This document shows, piece after piece, positions 47,821 to 56,359 of a stretch of 64,000 bases of DNA. A program made the position numbers and the translations under genes. The notes beneath the pieces were generated by a model. That model was not told where the DNA came from. It ran no database searches and was given only the letters and a program-made list of their open reading frames with translations. Each line of letters begins with the position of its first letter. Position 1 is the first letter of the stretch. The DNA is from Carnobacterium maltaromaticum DSM 20342 (GTDB lineage: Bacteria; Bacillota; Bacilli; Lactobacillales; Carnobacteriaceae): contig NZ_JQMX01000001.1 in the NCBI RefSeq assembly GCF_000744945.1, forward strand, positions 3,545,130 through 3,609,129, in the 5' to 3' direction.

Positions 47821-48285
47821 CGAAACACCTCTTTTGTTTTATTTAGAAATAAAAACTTCTATTTTTGGAATTTTAGCATCTAAATTTAACGGAGTCTACA
47901 GTTATGTTAAAATTTAATGAGAAAGTTTTTTATAACTAACAGTCAAGGTGATGTTATATGACATTGATAGGTTTTTATTTAAAAAAATATCAGAGAAAGG
48001 TAACTAAATTATTTGTTTTAGGTAAAAGAAGTGTTTTTTTATTTTAACTAGTAAGGGTTTAAATCAAGTTGAATAAGTCTTTTTATTAGGGACAAAAGGG
48101 TGTTTTGAATAAAATCCGAATAATCCTTGTTTTATTTATCTTTTTATTCGTTTTTTCAATGTAAAATTCATGTAAAAAGGCGTAGAATCATTGATAAATT
48201 CTTAGACTTAACTTATAATAATTATGGACCTAAGAAGAAAATAATAGGTACTAATTCATGTGTTTTATAGGAGGAAGTTCAGTCA
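47821..48285. other. Divergent intergenic region between amtB and the PhnD-type gene
   Basis: About 465 AT-rich bases. Minus side: candidate amtB promoter at 47870-47898, with a TGTTAAAATTTAATGA stretch (47905-47920) that carries only half of a GlnR/TnrA-type site. Plus side: strong promoter for the lipoprotein (48191-48219). No small gene recognised in between. Confidence 0.45.
48191..48219 (+). promoter_or_regulatory. Promoter of the PhnD-type lipoprotein gene
   Basis: -35 TTGATA (48191-48196) and perfect -10 TATAAT (48214-48219), 17-base spacer, 67 bases before the ATG. Confidence 0.78.
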
Positions 48286-49215
48286 ATGAAAAACTTTAAA
48301 AAGTTATTTCTAGTAGGTTTAGGTGTGTCTTTAGCTGTGACATTAGCAGCATGTGGTGGTGGAGAAAAAGCTAGTGAGAAAGATAAAGCTTATGTGCCCG
48401 AAAAATTAACCGTTCAATTTGTTCCTTCTCAAGCAGCAGAAACGCTTGAAGCAAAAGCAAAACCATTAGAAAAATTACTTTCTAAGGAATTAGGTATTCC
48501 TGTAGAAGTTAGTGTTTCAACTGACTATAATACAATTATTGAAGCAATGGATTCAAAACAGGTTGATGTTGGATTTTTACCTCCAAATGCTTATGTTTTA
48601 GCGCATGAACAAAGTGGTGCTAAAGTATTATTACAAGCACAACGATATGGTATTGAACAACCAGGTGGGAAAAAGACGGATGAATTAGTTGATTCATATA
48701 AATCAATGATTGTTGTAAAAAAAGGTAGCAAAATTAAAGAGCTAAAAGATTTAAAAGGGAAGAAAATTGCTACTCAAGATGTAACTTCTTCAGCAGGTTA
48801 TGTTTGGCCAGCAGCAGAAATGAAAAAAGCGGGCGTTGATATTGAGAAAAGTGATATTACAACTGTACAAGTAAAAGGACATGATCAAGCAATCCTTTCT
48901 GTTTTAAATGGAGATGTAGATGCAGCATTTGTTTTTGAAGATGCTCGAAATAACGTTGTTAAAGATGTTCCGACTATTTTTGATGAAGTAGAGCCAATGT
49001 ATACAACAGCTCCAATTCCTAATGATACTGTGACTGTTCGCGCAGATATGAGCGACGATTGGAATACAAAAATTCAAGATGCTTTTATCAATATTGGAAA
49101 ATCAGAAGAGGGTAAGGCGATTATTTCAGCTATTTACACTCATGAAGGTTATGTGAAATCTAAAGATAGTAATTTTGATATTGTTAGAGAATATGCTAAA
49201 GAAGTTGGTCAATAA
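48286..49215 (+). CDS. PhnD-type phosphonate/phosphite-binding lipoprotein
   Basis: 309 residues. Lipobox LAAC with the acylated Cys near residue 23, then a type 2 periplasmic-binding fold of the PhnD/PtxB family: QFVPSQAAETLEA, VDVGFLPPNAYVLAHEQ, and DVTSSAGYVWPAAEMKKAG, the loop that binds the phosphonate oxyanion (SSAGY). Ligand could be a phosphonate, phosphite or another anion. It stands alone, with its own promoter and terminator and no phnC/phnE neighbours. RBS TAGGAGGAAG. Confidence 0.83.
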   Translation: MKNFKKLFLVGLGVSLAVTLAACGGGEKASEKDKAYVPEKLTVQFVPSQAAETLEAKAKPLEKLLSKELGIPVEVSVSTDYNTIIEAMDSKQVDVGFLPPNAYVLAHEQSGAKVLLQAQRYGIEQPGGKKTDELVDSYKSMIVVKKGSKIKELKDLKGKKIATQDVTSSAGYVWPAAEMKKAGVDIEKSDITTVQVKGHDQAILSVLNGDVDAAFVFEDARNNVVKDVPTIFDEVEPMYTTAPIPNDTVTVRADMSDDWNTKIQDAFINIGKSEEGKAIISAIYTHEGYVKSKDSNFDIVREYAKEVGQ

Positions 49216-49236
49216 AATCTAATGAATGCATTTTTA

Positions 49237-49283
49237 TAATAAAACTGGTTCGCTCTATAGGAGTGAGCCAGTTTTATTTTTTA
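49237..49283 (+). terminator. Terminator after the PhnD-type gene
   Basis: AATAAAACTGG pairs with CCAGTTTTATT, with inner GCTC/GAGT pairing, followed by a T tract. Confidence 0.88.
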
Positions 49284-49438
49284 GTAAGTTAGCTATTTTG
49301 CACCAGCTATTCTTTGTGAAAAAAACAACATGGAAAATAGTTTCCTAAATTTGCTTATTGGTTAGTAGAGAAGGATTGATTGATTTTTAGTTCTTACTAA
49401 AAGTTTGTGTAAAAAAAAGCCAAAGAGCAAAAATTATC

Positions 49439-49519
49439 TTGACTAATTGGCTAAGTAATAATAGAATATAATCAACACTTAACCAATAAATGGTTATATT
49501 ATTTAATTATTTGGTTAAG
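49439..49519 (+). promoter_or_regulatory. Importer promoter with IolR-type operators
   Basis: -35 TTGACT (49439-49444) and -10 TAGAAT (49462-49467), 17-base spacer. The spacer holds ATTGGCTAAG (49446-49455). Downstream lie CTTAACCAATAAA (49478-49490) and TTATTTGGTTAAG (49507-49519) as an inverted pair. TAACCAATAAA fits the Bacillus IolR 11-mer consensus WRAYCAADARD at every position. The same motif set surrounds the iolA promoter at 54686. Confidence 0.72.
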
Positions 49520-49546
49520 TTTACGTTTTGTTTTTTTACAACTATT

Positions 49547-49560
49547 TGAAAGGGTTTACA
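49547..49560 (+). promoter_or_regulatory. cre-like site upstream of the importer operon
   Basis: TGAAAGGGTTTACA fits the cre consensus TGWAANCGNTNWCA at all positions but one (G instead of C in the central CG). It lies downstream of the promoter, where CcpA would repress. Confidence 0.55.
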
Positions 49561-49650
49561 TTTAATCGTAAAAAATGGTTAGGAGGTAAGTAGTAAAAGC
49601 TCTAAAAGGTATGAAGTCTTATCAAATTATAAGAAAAAGGGGAAAATAGA

Positions 49651-50598
49651 ATGAAAAAAATGTGGAAAGTTTTACTGATGTCGTTTACCTTATTTTTTTT
49701 GGTAGCTTGTGGAGCAGATTCGAGCTCGAATAAAGAAAAAACAATTGGTTATGCAATCAACAATTTGAATGATACATTTCAAACGTATATTTTAGAAGCG
49801 GCAAAAGAGACAGCAAAAGAAAATAAAATTGATATAAAAGTAGAAAATGCCAAAGAAGATTTAATTTCCCAACAAGATCAAGTGAACACATTAATTCAAA
49901 ATGGGGTTTCAGCCTTAATTGTTGTTCCCGTAGATACTAGTGCAATGGGTCCGATTACGAAAGCCGCTCAAAATGCAGGCATTCCATTAGTTTATGTGAA
50001 TCGCAATCCTTATGCTGGAAAAGAAAAAGAAATGCCAAAAGATGTGTACTATGTTGGATCAGATGAAATCACAGCTGGGATTATGCAGATGGATTATATT
50101 GGCGAACAATTAAATGGCGAAGGCGGTATTACTGTTTTAATGGGGATTCTTGGAAATGAGGGTGCTGTCCAACGAACAAAAGGGGTTAGTGATACGGCAG
50201 CTGGAAAATTCCCGAAAAATAAAATTTTAGCAAAAGAAACAGGCGAATGGCAAAGAGATAAAGCTCTAAGTATTGCTGAAAATTGGATTTCAACTTATGG
50301 CGATGATGTCAAAGCAATCATTGCGAATAATGATGAGATGGCATTAGGCGCTGTTCAAGCCGCCAAAAAAAATGGACGCAATGATATTTTAATTACGGGT
50401 ATTGACGCTATTCCCGATGCTTTAGATGCAGTAGAGTCTGGTGATTTAGCTACAACAATCTTTCAAGATGCAAAAGGTCAAGGAGGTGGGGCTGTAGATA
50501 CTATTTTAGCGGTATTTGATAATAAACCACCTAAAGAAGCAATTAAATACGTTCCATTTAAACTCGTAACACCTGAAAATGTAGCAGAATTTAAATGA
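49651..50598 (+). CDS. Sugar/cyclitol-binding lipoprotein of an ABC importer
   Basis: 315 residues. Lipobox LVAC with Cys near residue 20, then a type 1 periplasmic-binding fold: IGYAINNLNDTFQTYI, LISQQDQVNTLIQNGVSALIV, IPLVYVNRNP, IANNDEMALGAVQAAK. This is the family of ribose-, galactose- and inositol-binding proteins. Genetic context (IolR-type operators, IolR-like regulator, iolA) points to myo-inositol or a related cyclitol. The ligand is inferred. RBS AAAAGGGG. First gene of a three-gene importer operon. Confidence 0.82.
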   Translation: MKKMWKVLLMSFTLFFLVACGADSSSNKEKTIGYAINNLNDTFQTYILEAAKETAKENKIDIKVENAKEDLISQQDQVNTLIQNGVSALIVVPVDTSAMGPITKAAQNAGIPLVYVNRNPYAGKEKEMPKDVYYVGSDEITAGIMQMDYIGEQLNGEGGITVLMGILGNEGAVQRTKGVSDTAAGKFPKNKILAKETGEWQRDKALSIAENWISTYGDDVKAIIANNDEMALGAVQAAKKNGRNDILITGIDAIPDALDAVESGDLATTIFQDAKGQGGGAVDTILAVFDNKPPKEAIKYVPFKLVTPENVAEFK

Positions 50599-50686
50599 GT
50601 CCAGATGACTAAATCTTGAGAAATTAGGTTGGTCATTAGTGGCAGATGGCTAGCCTATTGTTTCAAAATTTATAAGGAGTGAGAAA

Positions 50687-52204
50687 ATGGAAGCGGATAA
50701 TTATTTATTACGAGTTGAGGATATCGAAAAGGAATTTCCAGGAGTTAAAGCATTAAATGGTGTGCAACTAAAAATTGCTCCTGGTGAAGTTCACGCTTTA
50801 CTAGGCGAAAATGGAGCTGGAAAATCGACTTTAATGAAATGCTTAATTGGCATGCATACCCCTTCAAAAGGTAAAATCTGGTTTGATGGACGCTATATTG
50901 AGAATTATACGATTACAGAAGCGTTGGAAATGGGTATCTCTATGATCCATCAAGAATTAAGCCCTGTTAGAGAGAAAAGTATTATGGAAAACATTTGGTT
51001 AGGAAGAGAACCTAAGAATAAATTTGGGTTAATTGATCATAAAAAAATGTATCAAATGACCCTAGATGTTTTAGATCGAATTCAAACTAAATTAGATCCA
51101 AAAATGCTAATCAAGAACTTAACTGTAGCGAAAATGCAAATGATTGAGTTAGCTAAGGCAATTTCATACAATGCTAAGTTAATTATTATGGATGAACCTA
51201 CTTCCTCTTTAACGGAGAAAGAAACGTTACAGTTATATAAAATTATTCGGCAATTAAAAGCAGAAAATTGTAGTATTATTTATATTTCGCATAAACTAGA
51301 CGAGATTCAAACCATATGTGATACCTTAACTGTTTTACGGGATGGACAATATGTGACAGATCGTTTGGTAAAGGATACAAGTACACAAGAAATGATTAAC
51401 TTAATGGTTGGTAGAGATATTAATCAACTATTTCCTAAGCAAAAAACAGAGATTGGTAAAGTGAAATTTGAGATTCGTGATTTTTCGGATGGCAAACATT
51501 TTAATCATATTTCATTTGATGTTCGTGAAGGTGAAATACTAGGATTTGCTGGATTGGTTGGTGCTGGACGGTCTGAAGTGATGGAATCTTTATTTGGAGT
51601 TCGTTCGAGAATTTCAGGTGAAATCTATATGGATGGCAAGAAAGTCAGCATAAACAATGCAGGGGATGCTGTTAAAAACAAGTTAGCTTTTTTGACGGAG
51701 GATCGTAGAAAAACAGGGATTTTTCCAATGCTTTCAGTTGGATATAATATTGTTTCAAGTAGCATTGATTCGTTTAAAAATAAAATAGGTTTATTGGATA
51801 ATAAACGTTTGGCGGATGAAGCTGAAAACTATATAGAAACTTTAAAAGTGAAAACGCCTTCTGCTAATGCAGCTATTATGAATTTAAGTGGTGGAAACCA
51901 ACAAAAGGTACTAATTGCTAAGTGGTTACTAACAAAACCAGAAGTATTGATTTTAGATGAACCTACTCGTGGAATTGATGTTGGGGCAAAAGCTGAAATT
52001 CATCGAAATATTTCAACGATGGCTTATACCGGAAAATGCATTATTATGGTTTCGTCAGAGTTACCAGAAATTTTAGGGATGAGTGATCGAGTTGTGGTGA
52101 TGCACGAGGGTAAAATCACAGGAATTTTAGAAAATAAAGACTTAACTCAAGAAGAAATTTTGGAATATGCTAGCGGAGAAAAAGATGATTTTCCAATCAA
52201 GTAG
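50687..52204 (+). CDS. Sugar ABC transporter ATPase with two nucleotide-binding domains (RbsA/MglA type)
   Basis: 505 residues with two tandem ABC modules. The first has Walker A GENGAGKS near residue 42 and Walker B IIMDEPTSSLTEKE. The second has the degenerate loop GLVGAGRSE near 290, signature LSGGNQQK near 405 and ILDEPTRGIDVGAK. This is the layout of RbsA, MglA, XylG and IatA. Energises uptake with the permease encoded 30 bases downstream. RBS AAGGAGTG. Substrate inferred from context to be inositol-like. Confidence 0.9.
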   Translation: MEADNYLLRVEDIEKEFPGVKALNGVQLKIAPGEVHALLGENGAGKSTLMKCLIGMHTPSKGKIWFDGRYIENYTITEALEMGISMIHQELSPVREKSIMENIWLGREPKNKFGLIDHKKMYQMTLDVLDRIQTKLDPKMLIKNLTVAKMQMIELAKAISYNAKLIIMDEPTSSLTEKETLQLYKIIRQLKAENCSIIYISHKLDEIQTICDTLTVLRDGQYVTDRLVKDTSTQEMINLMVGRDINQLFPKQKTEIGKVKFEIRDFSDGKHFNHISFDVREGEILGFAGLVGAGRSEVMESLFGVRSRISGEIYMDGKKVSINNAGDAVKNKLAFLTEDRRKTGIFPMLSVGYNIVSSSIDSFKNKIGLLDNKRLADEAENYIETLKVKTPSANAAIMNLSGGNQQKVLIAKWLLTKPEVLILDEPTRGIDVGAKAEIHRNISTMAYTGKCIIMVSSELPEILGMSDRVVVMHEGKITGILENKDLTQEEILEYASGEKDDFPIK

Positions 52205-52234
52205 AAAAAGAAAAATTAAAGGGGCGAGAAGTGG

Positions 52235-53260
52235 ATGGCACAACAACAGAATCATGAAATGAAAGAGCCTAATGTAGTTGATAGAAAAGGCAATCGGAAA
52301 GCCTTTATACAGAAATATCTTATTATTTTTGTTTTAATTGGAATGGTTATTATTTTGACGGGAGTCAATCCTAATTTTATTTCGTTTAACAATATTCTAA
52401 ATTTACTAACACAAACGTCTATTTATGGTATTTTAGCTCTAGGATTATTTATTGTCTTAGTATCTAAGGGGATTGATTTATCTGTTGGTTCAACGTTGGC
52501 ATTTGCTGGAATTGTTGCAGGTACCATTAGTCAAACCAAAGACGCGGTTGATAAAGTTTTCCCTCAATTGGGACAAGCGCCATTTATTGTGACTATTCTA
52601 ATTGCAATTCTTATTGGTGCGCTGATTGGATTGATTAATGGCTCTTTGATTGCTTATACAGGAATTCCTCCATTTATTGCTACATTAGGGACTCAAATAG
52701 CAGTTAGGGGAGCGGCTTTGATGGTTTCAAAAGGGAAGCCAATTAGTAATATTAATCCAGCAATTGATTTTTTAGGAGATCGAATTTTTGGCTTCTTACC
52801 AGTTCCAGTCTTAATTTATGGCGTAATTATTTTCTTAATGTGGGTACTAATGAATTATACTTCTTTTGGGAAAAGTATTTATGCAATTGGTGGTAATGTT
52901 GAAGCAGCAGAGATTTCAGGAATAAATGTCAAAAGAAATCTTGTCTTAGTTTATGTAATATCAGGAGTATTAGCAGGGATTTCTTCTTTAATTTATATAG
53001 GTAGGACTGGTGGATCCATTCAACCAGCAGCTGGAACGATGTATGAAACGACAGCTATTGCAGCAGCAACAATTGGCGGAACAAGTCATAGTGGTGGAAT
53101 TGGAACCGTTTGGGGAGTTGTAGTTGGAGCGCTTATTTTAGGAACATTAACAAATGGGTTTACGTTATTAGGAGTAGACGCATATGTACAACAAATTATT
53201 CAAGGTGGAATTATTATCGGAGCAGTTGTACTCGATATGCGCAAAAATAGACGGGTATAA
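52235..53260 (+). CDS. Sugar ABC transporter permease (RbsC/MglC/IatP type)
   Basis: 341 residues with eight to ten hydrophobic segments. Signatures are LGLFIVLVSKGIDLSVGSTL near residue 70, IPPFIATLGT near 145, and YEXTAIAAATIGGTSHSGG near 270, all typical of the branched RbsC permease family. Third gene of the importer operon. RBS AAAGGGGCG. The adjacent bidirectional hairpin separates it from the convergent tautomerase gene. Confidence 0.88.
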   Translation: MAQQQNHEMKEPNVVDRKGNRKAFIQKYLIIFVLIGMVIILTGVNPNFISFNNILNLLTQTSIYGILALGLFIVLVSKGIDLSVGSTLAFAGIVAGTISQTKDAVDKVFPQLGQAPFIVTILIAILIGALIGLINGSLIAYTGIPPFIATLGTQIAVRGAALMVSKGKPISNINPAIDFLGDRIFGFLPVPVLIYGVIIFLMWVLMNYTSFGKSIYAIGGNVEAAEISGINVKRNLVLVYVISGVLAGISSLIYIGRTGGSIQPAAGTMYETTAIAAATIGGTSHSGGIGTVWGVVVGALILGTLTNGFTLLGVDAYVQQIIQGGIIIGAVVLDMRKNRRV

Positions 53261-53276
53261 AGTTGAATTGCATAAA

Positions 53277-53318
53277 AAAAGAACGAGGCCAGGATGCTTA
53301 TCCGAACCTCGTTCTATC
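53277..53318. terminator. Terminator between importer operon and tautomerase gene
   Basis: AGAACGAGG (53280-53288) pairs with CCTCGTTCT (53307-53315), and GGAT/ATCC nests inside. On the minus strand the stem is followed by T7, so it is strongest for the tautomerase transcript. Confidence 0.85.
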
Positions 53319-53337
53319 TTTGATTTATTCATTTTAG

Positions 53338-53727
53338 TTATAGTTCGCCGGTTAGGAATTGAGCTCGTCCAAATCCGAAACTCCAATCAGCTTGTTCATT
53401 AATCGTGATTGAAATCATAATATCTTCGGGTGCAATACCACAGCGATTAGTTAGTGCCTGTACTACTTTTTGATAAAAGTCCACTTTTTGTTTCTCTTTC
53501 CTTTGGCGGCTTGTGATTGAAAGAACGACTACGTTTTGGCTACGTTTAAAGCCTAACCCTGTATCTTCAATAATCATTTCATTTGCAGGATGTTGGTGTA
53601 GAATTTGGAAACGGTCATTTATTGGAATTTCAAAAGTTTCAACTAAAACTTCATGGATGGTATCCAATAGTAGTTTAATTTCACTATCAGTTCGTCCTTC
53701 AATTAAATCAATCTGGATTAATGGCAT
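53338..53727 (-). CDS. Tautomerase-superfamily protein, malonate semialdehyde decarboxylase-like
   Basis: 129 residues. After Met removal the N-terminal Pro1 would be the catalytic residue of the superfamily. Counting from Pro1, Asp37, Arg73 and Arg75 occupy exactly the positions known to be essential in malonate semialdehyde decarboxylase (MSAD). The surrounding IDLIEGRTD, HPANEMIIEDTGLG and DWSFGFGRAQFLTGEL motifs fit the MSAD-like group. MSAD turns malonate semialdehyde into acetaldehyde and CO2. It follows the IolR-like gene on the same strand after 14 bases and lies close to iolA, whose substrate is the same intermediate. Activity here is inferred. RBS AAAGGAGAG. Confidence 0.82.
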   Translation of the reverse strand: MPLIQIDLIEGRTDSEIKLLLDTIHEVLVETFEIPINDRFQILHQHPANEMIIEDTGLGFKRSQNVVVLSITSRQRKEKQKVDFYQKVVQALTNRCGIAPEDIMISITINEQADWSFGFGRAQFLTGEL

Positions 53728-53741
53728 AAAAATCTCTCCTT

Positions 53742-54500
53742 TTAGGTTAATGGGTAGTATATTGGAATGTGATGCTGCTTACAAAAATGCTGATACTCAT
53801 GGGGAAGCATGTTGGTTGTAATTAAGCCATCAATATTTGAAAGCTCTAAATAGGTTAAAAGCGTTGATTTATCGAATTTAGTTAGGTCAGCTAGTAGATA
53901 AAGTTGATTGGTTTTGGCCGAAATCCATTTCTTTATTTCGTATTCTAAGGGATCAGAATTTGTTAAGCCGTGGGCAATTGAGACGCCCGTTGCCGCCATA
54001 AAAGCTTTATTAATGTTGTAACGAGATAAAAATGTTTCTTCAGATAATTCAACAAAAGAACGAGTCCGCCGTTTAAAAGTGGTTCCAACTACAACCAAAT
54101 TGATATTTGTCATGGTAGCGGCACTATTGATAATATCGAGATTATTTGTTAAGACTGTAAAGTGAATTGCTGGAGAAACTGAATCTAGCAAATGGCTCGT
54201 TGTTGTTCCAGAATCAATGAAAATTAAATCATTCTCTTCAATTAAGGATGCCGCCTTAGCAGCAATTAGTTCTTTTTGTAACTTATTTTCAATAGTTCTT
54301 GATTCAAATGGAATGAGTTGAGAGTTAGCTGCAATTACGCCTCCATAAACTTTTTCTAAAAGTCCTTCAGTTTCAAGATACTGAATATCACGCCGAATTG
54401 TATTTTTTGATACGTTAAAGTAAGTGCATAATTCATTGAGTGAAACATGCTTATGTTCTTGAATATACTCTTCAATTTTTTGAATTCTTTTCATTTTCAT
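53742..54500 (-). CDS. DeoR-family regulator, IolR-like
   Basis: 252 residues. N-terminal DeoR helix-turn-helix with VSLNELCTYFNVSKNTIRRDIQYLE near residues 18-42, then the sugar-phosphate-sensing domain with IFIDSGTTTSHLLD near 90 and the FMAATGVS motif near 165. IolR, the inositol repressor of Bacillus, belongs to this family. Start candidates are ATGs at 54512, 54500 and 54494 and a GTG at 54527. The GGGAGG RBS fits 54500 best. It probably controls both the importer and iolA through the shared AACCAA motif and may be autoregulated. Family assignment firm, IolR identity inferred. Confidence 0.82.
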   Translation of the reverse strand: MKMKRIQKIEEYIQEHKHVSLNELCTYFNVSKNTIRRDIQYLETEGLLEKVYGGVIAANSQLIPFESRTIENKLQKELIAAKAASLIEENDLIFIDSGTTTSHLLDSVSPAIHFTVLTNNLDIINSAATMTNINLVVVGTTFKRRTRSFVELSEETFLSRYNINKAFMAATGVSIAHGLTNSDPLEYEIKKWISAKTNQLYLLADLTKFDKSTLLTYLELSNIDGLITTNMLPHEYQHFCKQHHIPIYYPLT

Positions 54501-54527
54501 ATGTTCTTGCATCCTCCCTTTATGCAC

Positions 54528-54579
54528 ATTAACTTTTACTAATAAGTATATCTAATATAGCATATACTCAAAAGTTAAT
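54528..54579. promoter_or_regulatory. 10-bp inverted repeat around the regulator promoter
   Basis: ATTAACTTTT (54528-54537) and AAAAGTTAAT (54570-54579) are perfect inverted copies that enclose a TATA-rich segment with TATACT on the minus strand, the likely promoter of the DeoR gene. The placement suggests an autoregulatory operator, different in sequence from the AACCAA motif. Confidence 0.5.
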
Positions 54580-54685
54580 CAACAAATAATCAGATTCGTT
54601 TTCTTGTGTTTGTTTATTTTAAAGAGTTTTGACTAATTATGTGCATTTTTTTTGGTTTTTTTGTTGGATAATAAAATAAAATATA

Positions 54686-54734
54686 TTGACTATTGGTTAA
54701 GTTAAGGTTAATATATAACCAAGATATAACCAAT
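54686..54734 (+). promoter_or_regulatory. iolA promoter with IolR-type operators
   Basis: -35 TTGACT (54686-54691) and -10 TAATAT (54709-54714), 17-base spacer, with ATTGGTTAAG (54692-54701) directly after the -35, as at 49446. ATAACCAAGATA (54715-54726) and ATAACCAATTAG (54726-54737) follow downstream as direct repeats. Confidence 0.72.
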
Positions 54735-54783
54735 TAGATAGTGAGGTAAATTTCAAATAAATCAGATTTAATTTGATTTATTG

Positions 54784-54797
54784 TGGAATCGCTTTCT
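54784..54797 (+). promoter_or_regulatory. cre-like site upstream of iolA
   Basis: TGGAATCGCTTTCT fits the cre consensus at 12 of 14 positions, including the central CG, and lies between promoter and RBS. Confidence 0.5.
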
Positions 54798-54830
54798 TTT
54801 GGATTGAGAAAAACATGAGGAGGAATACGA

Positions 54831-56294
54831 ATGGTTGAGGTTAGAAGATTAAAAAATTATATTAATGGGGAGTGGGTTAATAGCCAAACATCAAACTACG
54901 AAGATGTCTTGAACCCAGCAACAAAAGAAATTATTTGCCAAGTGCCTCTTTCAACAAAAGAAGATGTTGAGCTGGCAACGAAAGCAAGCTTGGCAGCATT
55001 TGAAAAATGGAAAAATGTAGCTGTTCCAAGGCGAGCTCGAATTTTATTTAAGTTTCAAGAATTGATTACTCGTAACAAACTAGAACTAGCACGTTTAATT
55101 ACAATTGAAAATGGAAAAAATTTAAAAGAAGCTTTAGGAGAGGTACAACGTGGTATTGAGAATGTTGAATTTGCGGCTGGAGCCCCGAGTTTAATGATGG
55201 GGGATTCGTTAGCTTCTATTGCTACAGATGTAGAAGCAGCTAATTACCGTTATCCAGTTGGAGTTGTCGGTGGTATTACTCCATTTAATTTCCCAATGAT
55301 GGTACCTTGCTGGATGTTCCCAATGGCAATTGCATGTGGAAATAGTTTTATTTTAAAACCCTCTGAACGAACACCATTACTCACAGAGAAACTAGTTGAG
55401 CTTTTCACTGAAGCTGGTTTACCTGCAGGTGTCTTCAATGTTATATACGGCGCTCATGATGTCGTAAATGGAATCTTAGAACACCCTGAAATTAAAGCGA
55501 TTTCATTTGTTGGTTCAAAAACAGTTGGTCAATATATTTATCGCAAAGGGAGTGAACATTTAAAACGGGTTCAGTCATTAACTGGAGCTAAGAATCATAC
55601 AATTGTATTAAATGACGCTGATTTGAAAGAAACTGTACCAGCTATTGTAGCAGCAGCATTTGGTTCAGCAGGTGAACGTTGTATGGCGGCAGCTGTAGTA
55701 ACTGTTGAAGAAGGTATTGCGGATCAATTTATGGAGCAATTAGTTGCTGAAACGAAAAATATTAAAATTGGAAATGGATTAGAAGAAGAGGTTTTCCTTG
55801 GTCCCGTTATTCGTGAAGAGAATCAAAAAAGAACGTTTAAATATATCGAAACAGGGATTAAAGAAGGAGCAAAGTTAGTTACAGACGGACGTGAAAATGT
55901 GCCGACAGATGGTTACTTTGTAGGACCAACTATTTTTGATCAAGTGACAACCGAAATGACAATTTGGAAAGATGAACTATTTGCTCCAGTCTTATCAATT
56001 ATACGAGTGAAAAATTTAAAAGAAGCCGTTGCGATTGCTAATCAATCAGAATTTGCTAATGGTGCATGCTTGTTTACAAATAATGCCGGAGCTATTCGTT
56101 ATTTCCGCGAAAGAATTGATGCTGGGATGTTAGGTATCAATTTAGGAGTACCTGCTCCAATGGCCTTTTTCCCATTCTCAGGTTGGAAAGATTCGTTCTA
56201 TGGAACATTACATGCAAATGGAAAAGACAGTGTTGATTTTTATACACGTAAAAAAGTTGTGACAGCTCGTTATCCGCAAGCTAGTTTTGAATGA
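54831..56294 (+). CDS. iolA: Malonate/methylmalonate semialdehyde dehydrogenase (CoA-acylating)
   Basis: 487 residues, aldehyde dehydrogenase fold of the MmsA/IolA type. NAD region [13 protein letters not shown] near residue 145, catalytic Cys284 in [10 protein letters not shown], and SLTGAKNH near 255 where the general-base Glu of ordinary aldehyde dehydrogenases is replaced, a mark of CoA-dependent MmsA enzymes. In inositol breakdown it converts malonate semialdehyde to acetyl-CoA and CO2. In Bacillus, iolA heads the iol operon. Here no iolB-J genes follow; a repeat and a transposon do. RBS AGGAGGAA. Confidence 0.9.
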   Translation: MVEVRRLKNYINGEWVNSQTSNYEDVLNPATKEIICQVPLSTKEDVELATKASLAAFEKWKNVAVPRRARILFKFQELITRNKLELARLITIENGKNLKEALGEVQRGIENVEFAAGAPSLMMGDSLASIATDVEAANYRYPVGVVGGITPFNFPMMVPCWMFPMAIACGNSFILKPSERTPLLTEKLVELFTEAGLPAGVFNVIYGAHDVVNGILEHPEIKAISFVGSKTVGQYIYRKGSEHLKRVQSLTGAKNHTIVLNDADLKETVPAIVAAAFGSAGERCMAAAVVTVEEGIADQFMEQLVAETKNIKIGNGLEEEVFLGPVIREENQKRTFKYIETGIKEGAKLVTDGRENVPTDGYFVGPTIFDQVTTEMTIWKDELFAPVLSIIRVKNLKEAVAIANQSEFANGACLFTNNAGAIRYFRERIDAGMLGINLGVPAPMAFFPFSGWKDSFYGTLHANGKDSVDFYTRKKVVTARYPQASFE

Positions 56295-56308
56295 AAATAG
56301 TTGCTAGT

Positions 56309-56356
56309 TCAACAAACTTTTTGCCGGAGCTAAACCGACTCAACAAACTTTTTATT
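56309..56356. repeat. Interspersed repeat, copy C, next to the transposon end
   Basis: TTGCCGGAGCTAAACCGACT then CAACAAAC and T5 (56321-56353) closely matches copy B at 35509. A 14-base direct repeat TCAACAAACTTTTT occurs at 56309-56322 and 56340-56353. GAAAATAG at 56293-56300 corresponds to the upstream arm of copy B. It ends 4 bases before the transposon inverted repeat. Confidence 0.65.
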
Positions 56357-56359
56357 AAA

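Noticed and set aside
47905..47920. GlnR/TnrA operator upstream of amtB-glnK
   Set aside because: TGTTAAAATTTAATGA has one good half-site only; the other half departs from TAACA, so it is not reported as a site.
53184..53402. Frames crossing the terminator at 53280 on both strands
   Set aside because: Chance frames over the ends of two convergent genes and their shared hairpin.
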